The notes below the pieces were generated by a model, which was not told where the DNA came from, did not search any database, and saw only the letters and a program-made list of their open reading frames with translations. Below, piece by piece: positions 1 through 6,278 of a stretch of DNA of 6,278 nt (position 1 is its first letter; each line of letters begins with the position of its first letter). The stretch spans positions 1 to 6,278 of the forward strand of contig JAUWVE010000087.1 of the NCBI GenBank assembly GCA_030617565.1, written 5' to 3'. The translations under genes and the position numbers were made by a program. Origin of the DNA: Gammaproteobacteria bacterium. GTDB lineage: Bacteria; Pseudomonadota; Gammaproteobacteria; BMS3Bbin11.

Positions 1-25
1 AATACGTAATGCGCAACACTATCTG

Positions 26-1414
26 TTAACTATTTTTCAGTTCTGCCGCGAGTGCCTCGCAAACTTCCTTCGCATCCCCGAACACCATCGAGCAGTTATC
101 CCTGAAATACAGTAAGTTCTCAATTCCTGAATAACCGGGGCGCATGCTGCGTTTGATAACGAATACGTATTTGGCCTTTTCTACATCGAGTATAGGCATG
201 CCGTAGATCGGACTGGATTTGTCGGTTTTCGCTGCCGGGTTGGTGATGTCGTTGGCACCGACTACCAGTGCAACATCTGTAGTGCTGAATTCAGGGTTGA
301 TTTCATCCATCTCTACCACGTGATCATAGGGTATGTCTGATTCTGCCAGCAGTACATTCATATGCCCGGGCATCCTTCCGGCAACGGGATGGATAGCAAA
401 TTTAACCTCTATTCCTTTTTCATCGAGGATATCGGTCAGTTCTTTCAGGGCATGCTGCGCCTGGGCCACTGCCATACCGTAACCCGGTACGACGATTAAC
501 CGGTTGGCATTTTCGATCATAAATGCGAGGTCTTCCACTGCGGCGCTTTTAACGCCCTGGTTGGCCGCCTGCATGGCAGTGGACTCTTCGTCATCCGAGC
601 CGCCAAAGCCACCGAGTATGACGCTGATGAAAGAGCGGTTCATCGCACGGCACATGATGAAGGAAAGAATGGCCCCGGAAAAGCCCACCAGTGCACCGGT
701 TACGATCAGGGCATTATTCTGCAATGTAAAGCCGGTCGCTGCTGCTGCCCAGCCTGAATAGGAGTTCAACATCGAAACAACTACCGGCATATCCGCACCA
801 CCAATTGGGATGATCAACAGAAAACCCAGTGCCAGCGCGATTGCAGTAATTAACAAGAGTGTTGTCAGACTGCTGTTCTGTGAAAATTGTATCACCAGTA
901 CCAGAGTCACCAGGCCCAGCACAAGATTCAGCATGTGCTGCCCTTTGAAGACAATCGGGTTGCCGCTGAGTATACCCTGCAGCTTACCAAACGCTATCAG
1001 TGAACCGGTGAAGGTAATTGCGCCAATGAATGAGCCGATACCGAGCTCCACCAGCATGACACCGTCCACCAGGCCGCTGGCGGCATGTTCTGTAAACGTA
1101 CCTATTGCCACCAGCACGGCTGTAAGGCCGACCAGGCTATGGAAGGCGGCCACCAGCTGCGGCATGGCTTTCATGTCGATCTTAAGGGCAACAACGATCC
1201 CTATCACGGCACCAATAGCAAGGCCGACAAAGATCAGGGAATAATTTTGCACCACTGGATTGAACAGGGTGGCAACTATCGCCAGTCCCATACCGAACAT
1301 GGCGAGATAATTACCCCGCCTGGCCGTTGACGGGTGGGTTAAGCCTTTCAGACCGAGGATAAACAGGGAGGCAGAAATCAGATAGGCGATCGCGAGTGTA
1401 TTGGCATTCAACAT
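26..1414 (-). CDS. pntB: NAD(P) transhydrogenase subunit beta (PntB)
   Basis: This is the membrane and NADP(H)-binding subunit of proton-translocating transhydrogenase (NADH + NADP+ + H+ out to NAD+ + NADPH + H+ in), in the cytoplasmic membrane. The 462-residue product matches the length of E. coli PntB as I recall it. Residues 1 to about 260 hold eight or nine hydrophobic segments (domain II). His92 lies in the PQLVAAFHSLVG stretch, the place of the proton-channel histidine (E. coli His91), and Asp208 lies in GGADMPVVVSMLNSYSGWAA. After a polar linker (about 272-292), the soluble domain III carries GYGMAVAQAQ (311-320), HPVAGRMPGHMNVLL (342-356), GAND (386-389) and KRSMRPGYSG (421-430), the NADP(H)-site signatures. 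The ATG at 1414 is preceded by AGGACGAG, with GAG 8 nt upstream. It lies 18 bp after the pntAB stop, so the two are almost certainly cotranscribed. The gene is intact, with all key motifs present. Confidence 0.98.
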   Translation of the reverse strand: MLNANTLAIAYLISASLFILGLKGLTHPSTARRGNYLAMFGMGLAIVATLFNPVVQNYSLIFVGLAIGAVIGIVVALKIDMKAMPQLVAAFHSLVGLTAVLVAIGTFTEHAASGLVDGVMLVELGIGSFIGAITFTGSLIAFGKLQGILSGNPIVFKGQHMLNLVLGLVTLVLVIQFSQNSSLTTLLLITAIALALGFLLIIPIGGADMPVVVSMLNSYSGWAAAATGFTLQNNALIVTGALVGFSGAILSFIMCRAMNRSFISVILGGFGGSDDEESTAMQAANQGVKSAAVEDLAFMIENANRLIVVPGYGMAVAQAQHALKELTDILDEKGIEVKFAIHPVAGRMPGHMNVLLAESDIPYDHVVEMDEINPEFSTTDVALVVGANDITNPAAKTDKSSPIYGMPILDVEKAKYVFVIKRSMRPGYSGIENLLYFRDNCSMVFGDAKEVCEALAAELKNS

Positions 1415-1432
1415 GGGGTCATCTCGTCCTGA

Positions 1433-1747
1433 TTACTTTTCTTTCTTACGGAACATCGACAGCATGCGCTGGGTTACCGCAAAGCCACCGAATATATTTA
1501 TCGATGCCAGCGTTACGGCTATAAAGCCCAGACCCTGCTCCAGCGATGTTGCACCTTCAGAACCGGTCACCAGTATGGCGCCAACAATGATAATGCCGGA
1601 GATGGCATTGGTCAGCGAGATTAGTGGCGTATGTAGAGAAGGTGTCACACCCCAGATGACGTAATAGCCGATAAAACAGGCCAGTACGAAAATGAATAGT
1701 GCGACAATCGCGGGTGACATGCCGCTAGCTGTAATCGTTTCTGTCAT
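1433..1747 (-). CDS. pntAB: NAD(P) transhydrogenase subunit alpha part 2 (PntAB), small membrane subunit
   Basis: This small integral membrane protein (104 aa) supplies the alpha-side helices of the proton channel, domain II, of transhydrogenase. In E. coli the same segment is the C-terminal part of a single PntA chain; here it is a separate gene, as in Rhodospirillum rubrum. Three hydrophobic segments are visible at about residues 12-33, 45-63 and 72-92. The family signature WGVTPSLHTPLISLTNAISG (32-51) comes before and into the second segment, and INIFGGFAVTQRML (83-96) lies at the third. The C-terminus is basic (FRKKEK), consistent with a cytoplasmic tail. The ATG at 1747 has GGAG 7 nt upstream (1755-1758 on the complement), so the start is well supported. 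It lies between pntAA and pntB in the same orientation. The protein is shorter than the R. rubrum homologue because it lacks a long N-terminal extension, and nothing seems broken. Confidence 0.96.
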   Translation of the reverse strand: MTETITASGMSPAIVALFIFVLACFIGYYVIWGVTPSLHTPLISLTNAISGIIIVGAILVTGSEGATSLEQGLGFIAVTLASINIFGGFAVTQRMLSMFRKKEK

Positions 1748-1754
1748 ATTATTA

Positions 1755-1758
1755 CTCC
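1755..1758 (-). promoter_or_regulatory. Ribosome binding site of pntAB
   Basis: GGAG on the minus strand lies 7 nt before the pntAB ATG. It is the clearest Shine-Dalgarno site in the pnt operon and fixes the pntAB start. Because pntAB is separated from pntAA by a 166-bp spacer, translational coupling to pntAA is not possible and this site must act independently. Confidence 0.7.
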
Positions 1759-1794
1759 ACTTTTTGGGTAATCTGTAACGTCAAAAGCATTAAC

Positions 1795-1821
1795 CGCAAA
1801 GGACGCAGAGTACGCAAAGAA
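1795..1821. repeat. Degenerate 9-bp tandem repeat, three units, in the pntAA-pntAB spacer
   Basis: Three adjacent 9-bp units read CGCAAAGGA / CGCAGAGTA / CGCAAAGAA on the plus strand. Units 1 and 3 differ at one position, and the middle unit differs from each at two or three. The array lies in the non-coding spacer inside the pnt operon, so it would be transcribed as its complement. From memory, similar ACCGCAAAGGACGCAAAG-type short repeats occur scattered between genes in many environmental proteobacteria. Assignment to such a dispersed family is inference; the tandem structure itself is read directly. Confidence 0.65.
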
Positions 1822-1836
1822 GACCAAAATTCTTCT
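1818..1836. repeat. Small inverted repeat next to the tandem repeat
   Basis: AGAAGA (1818-1823) and TCTTCT (1831-1836) are perfect 6-bp arms around a 7-nt loop. The stem is A/T-rich and has no adjoining T run on the minus strand, so it is a poor intrinsic terminator. It directly overlaps the last unit of the 9-bp tandem repeat and may belong to the same inserted element, or be a weak mRNA processing or attenuation structure between pntAA and pntAB. Confidence 0.35.
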
Positions 1837-1913
1837 GTAGTTCCGCCATTGAACCTGCTTCAGAAATTGAATCATAATGAAAATTCCAAATACTAATTGT
1901 AAAAAACTTTCTA

Positions 1914-3023
1914 TTAAAAACGAACTTCGCCATTGTAGACGACCAGTGCGGCTTCGGTTACTTCGTCTGCCATGTAGTCAGGCCGTACCAGTTTATCGCC
2001 TTCTTTTGTCACCAGTAACTGCATAAGATTTACCAGGTTGCGAGCAAAAAAGCTGCTGGCGTCGGCCGCTACCATTGCCGGATAATTGGTGTACCCAACA
2101 ATAGTAACGCCATGTTTGACGACAACCGAACCGGCCTCTGTTAATTCACAGTTGCCACCGGTGGCTGCTGCCATATCAATAATTACCGAGCCTTCACGCA
2201 TACCTTTTACTGTTTCCTCAAGAATCAAACGCGGGGCAGGACGGCAGGGGATGGCGGCAGTGGATATCAGTATATCGGCTTTCTGCAGCTCTTCGGAGAG
2301 CATCTGCTGCTGCTTCTGTTTGGCTTCATCTGATAATTCTTTAGCATAGCCTCCCTCACCGGAGCCTTCTTCATCGAGGTCCAGCTCGATAAACTTTGCC
2401 CCTACCGATTCTACCTGTTCTCTGGTTTCCGGGCGCACGTCATAGGCCCACACCTGCGCACCCAGGCGGCGCGCGGTCGCAATAGCCTGCAAACCTGCCA
2501 CACCGACGCCGAGGATGAGGATACGTGCGGGTTTAGCCGAACCGGCTGAAGTCATCATCAGGGGGAAGAAGCGTTTATACTGCACTGTTGCTTCGAGCGC
2601 GGCTCGATAGCCGCCGATATTGGCCTGCGAAGACAACACATCCATTGACTGTGCACGGGATATTCTCGGGATGCGTTCCAGTGCCAGCACATCGACTTTA
2701 TTCTCTGCCAGTGACTTGAGTGTACCGTCATCCTCACAGAGCCCTGGCAGAGTCACCAGCATAGAACCTGACTTTATCGATTTCAGTACCGCTGCAGAAG
2801 GCAGATTTATACTGAAAATAAAATCCGCAGCGCAGATATCCTCACTGGTTCCGATACTGGCTCCCGCCGCTGCAAAATCAGCATCCGGAAAACCGGCGTG
2901 AAATCCGGCACCCTGCTCTACCACAACTTCTAGTCCCTGTTTGAGCAGACGACTGACTGAATCAGGGGTAGCCGCTACACGAGCTTCAACTTTTTCGTTT
3001 TCCTTGCAAATACCGACTTTCAT
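1914..3023 (-). CDS. pntAA: NAD(P) transhydrogenase subunit alpha part 1 (PntAA), NAD(H)-binding
   Basis: This soluble domain I subunit binds NAD(H) on the cytoplasmic face and exchanges hydride with domain III of PntB. It belongs to the alanine dehydrogenase/transhydrogenase fold family. In the 369-residue form starting at 3023, visible motifs are RVAATP (15-20), RISRAQSMD (120-128, the RQD loop, followed by VLSSQAN), the Rossmann glycine motif GVGVAG (172-177), the acidic YDVR end of the second strand (Asp195), GGYAKE (224-229) and GGNCELTE (289-296). The protein ends after domain I; the membrane helices fused here in E. coli PntA are in the next gene. Start choice: an in-frame ATG at 3044 would add seven residues (MLSWQKV), but MKVGICKE at 3023 matches the family N-terminus. 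Neither start has a strong Shine-Dalgarno site, though 3023 has a weak AGAAAG. The usual IPGKPAP/IPGRPAP motif reads IPCRPAP. It is the first gene of the pnt operon. Confidence 0.96.
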   Translation of the reverse strand: MKVGICKENEKVEARVAATPDSVSRLLKQGLEVVVEQGAGFHAGFPDADFAAAGASIGTSEDICAADFIFSINLPSAAVLKSIKSGSMLVTLPGLCEDDGTLKSLAENKVDVLALERIPRISRAQSMDVLSSQANIGGYRAALEATVQYKRFFPLMMTSAGSAKPARILILGVGVAGLQAIATARRLGAQVWAYDVRPETREQVESVGAKFIELDLDEEGSGEGGYAKELSDEAKQKQQQMLSEELQKADILISTAAIPCRPAPRLILEETVKGMREGSVIIDMAAATGGNCELTEAGSVVVKHGVTIVGYTNYPAMVAADASSFFARNLVNLMQLLVTKEGDKLVRPDYMADEVTEAALVVYNGEVRF

Positions 3024-3074
3024 AACTTTCTGCCAACTAAGCATTTAAAATTAATAGAGGGGCCCTTAATACCA

Positions 3075-3101
3075 ACAGCGCATTGTACTGGTTACCGCTG
3101 T
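3075..3101. repeat. Inverted repeat near the pnt start, possible operator
   Basis: ACAGCG (3075-3080) and CGCTGT (3096-3101) form perfect 6-bp arms separated by 15 bp. The minus-strand hexamer TACAAT (3082-3087), five of six bases of a sigma-70 -10 box, lies between the arms and would place a pntAA promoter about 60 bp before the start at 3023. A regulator bound to these arms would cover that promoter. No matching -35 box is clear, so both promoter and operator are tentative. Confidence 0.3.
3082..3087 (-). promoter_or_regulatory. Candidate -10 box for the pnt operon
   Basis: The minus-strand sequence TACAAT matches the sigma-70 -10 consensus at five of six positions and lies about 60 bp before the preferred pntAA start. 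The hexamer at the expected -35 distance (TTTTAT) is poor. An isolated hexamer match in AT-rich DNA is weak evidence. Confidence 0.25.
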
Positions 3102-3139
3102 GCGATAAAACACTAAATATCTGGCAGATTAAATAAATA

Positions 3140-3173
3140 CCATCAAGATCCCGATATTCGGGCAAGCTGATGG
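3140..3173. repeat. Two-part stem-loop in the divergent region
   Basis: The outer arms CCATCA (3140-3145) and TGATGG (3168-3173) pair over 6 bp. Inside them, CCCGA (3150-3154) and TCGGG (3158-3162) pair over 5 bp around a TAT loop. The helices are separated by an asymmetric internal loop (AGAT opposite CAAGC). This is the most elaborate fold I can find in the intergenic region. There is no adjacent T run to support a terminator. It could be an operator pair or a leader structure; the sequence does not decide. Confidence 0.4.
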
Positions 3174-3196
3174 ATTAATGGTGGCACCCACATGTT

Positions 3197-3234
3197 AAAA
3201 CATCCTAAAAAAACTGGAAAAAATCCCTCATTTT
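3197..3234. promoter_or_regulatory. Phased A/T tracts, possible bent DNA or UP element for gltB
   Basis: Four tracts, A4 (3197-3200), A7 (3207-3213), A6 (3218-3223) and T4 (3231-3234), have centres roughly 10.5 to 12 bp apart, close to one helical turn. Tracts spaced this way can give intrinsic curvature, and AT-rich blocks upstream of a promoter can act as UP elements. They lie 200-237 bp before the gltB start. The tracts are read directly; the bending or promoter role is inference. Confidence 0.35.
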
Positions 3235-3243
3235 AGCTATCTT
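3215..3243 (+). promoter_or_regulatory. Weak sigma-70-like promoter candidate for gltB
   Basis: TGGAAA (3215-3220) and TATCTT (3238-3243) are separated by 17 bp and each matches four of six consensus bases. A second option just downstream is an extended -10, TGTTATATC (3256-3264), without a -35 box. Either would leave a leader of roughly 160-185 nt before gltB. Matches of this quality arise by chance in AT-rich DNA. Confidence 0.2.
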
Positions 3244-3350
3244 CCGTCGGCTGTTTGTTATATCGAGTCAATATCAGGATGCAGTTCCCTACGGCAATGA
3301 CCCGCCTACCCTGTGATTCTCATCAAACATGCAAAGAGATCAGACTTTTA

Positions 3351-3368
3351 GTCCGATAGTTATCGGGC
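3351..3368. repeat. Palindrome upstream of gltB, possible operator or leader hairpin
   Basis: CCGATA (3353-3358) and TATCGG (3361-3366) are perfect 6-bp arms around a 2-bp centre. In RNA they extend by one G-U and one G-C pair to span 3351-3368. The near-perfect dyad with a short centre is typical of a dimeric repressor or activator site, and lies 65 bp before the gltB ATG. Its CCGA...TCGG halves resemble the inner arms at 3150-3162, so both may be sites for one regulator, which I cannot name. Confidence 0.4.
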
Positions 3369-3422
3369 CGGAATCAGATCAGTACCGGGCTGCTTCACTA
3401 TCGCCCACTGAAAGAAAAAGAC

Positions 3423-3427
3423 AGAGG
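3423..3427 (+). promoter_or_regulatory. Ribosome binding site of gltB
   Basis: AGAGG lies 6 nt before the ATG at 3434. This supports that start, as does the position of the catalytic cysteine 21 residues downstream. Confidence 0.7.
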
Positions 3428-3433
3428 TTGAAC

Positions 3434-6278
<2,845 letters not shown>

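Larger units (their letters stand above)
3024..3433. promoter_or_regulatory. Divergent pnt / gltB intergenic control region
   Basis: About 410 bp without a convincing gene separate the divergent pntAA and gltB starts. The region should hold the promoters for both. It contains at least three inverted repeats (3075-3101, 3140-3173, 3351-3368), a series of A/T tracts between 3197 and 3234, and weak promoter-like sequences on both strands. No tRNA or rRNA is evident, and I do not recognise a known riboswitch. The boundaries are simply the two start codons, and function is inferred from position. Confidence 0.6.

Noticed and set aside
1..25. Terminator or gene downstream of pntB
   Set aside because: Only 25 bases are present and they show no hairpin or coding signal.
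504..1330. Plus-strand open frames opposite pntB (504-761, 810-1244, 1085-1330)
   Set aside because: They lie wholly antisense to a well-supported pntB, have no recognisable motifs, and their composition is what the complement of a membrane protein gene gives.
1818..1836. Intrinsic terminator between pntAA and pntAB
   Set aside because: The stem is short and A/T-rich, with no following T run on the transcribed strand; termination here would also cut off the essential pntAB and pntB.
1401..2901. Plus-strand open frames opposite pntAB and pntAA (1401-1664, 2086-2349, 2620-2901)
   Set aside because: They are antisense shadows of intact family members; low-complexity Ser/Ala-rich translations with no domain.
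3182..3197. Sigma-54-like promoter (TGGCAC followed by TGTT) upstream of gltB
   Set aside because: The -24 part matches, but the -12 element has GT where the essential GC should be. One half-match is not enough, although sigma-54 control would fit a nitrogen gene.
3192..3203. ATGTT-AA-AACAT near-palindrome as an operator
   Set aside because: It is short, A/T-rich and partly made of the A-tract series, so it is likely by chance.

Overview
The window looks like chromosomal DNA from a proteobacterium, most likely a gammaproteobacterium. This is inferred from protein character (PntB and GltB resemble proteobacterial homologues), moderate GC content and ordinary Shine-Dalgarno sites. No rRNA, tRNA or other marker fixes the taxonomy. 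I see no mobile genes, CRISPR array or defence genes. This is core energy and nitrogen metabolism, and I found no convincing new multi-gene system.

Layout: the left half (26-3023, minus strand) is a complete pnt operon for proton-translocating NAD(P)+ transhydrogenase in its three-subunit form. Reading leftwards it runs pntAA (NAD(H)-binding subunit), pntAB (small membrane subunit) and pntB (membrane plus NADP(H)-binding subunit). pntAB and pntB are 18 bp apart. pntAA and pntAB are separated by a longer 166-bp spacer that holds a degenerate 9-bp tandem repeat and a small hairpin.

A divergent intergenic region of about 410 bp (3024-3433) lies between pntAA and the rightward gene. It is AT-rich and carries several inverted repeats, a run of A/T tracts at near-helical spacing, and weak promoter-like sequences for both directions. 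From 3434 to the right edge the plus strand encodes the first 948 residues of a glutamate synthase (GOGAT) large subunit, gltB. Its 3' part, and presumably gltD, lie beyond the window.

How the genes fit together: transhydrogenase uses the proton gradient to reduce NADP+ with NADH, and bacterial GOGAT commonly consumes NADPH to make glutamate from glutamine and 2-oxoglutarate. The divergent arrangement therefore puts an NADPH producer next to a probable major NADPH consumer. A shared control region is plausible but not shown by the sequence. The parts most worth a second look are the non-coding ones: the repeat inside the pnt operon and the symmetrical elements in the divergent promoter region.
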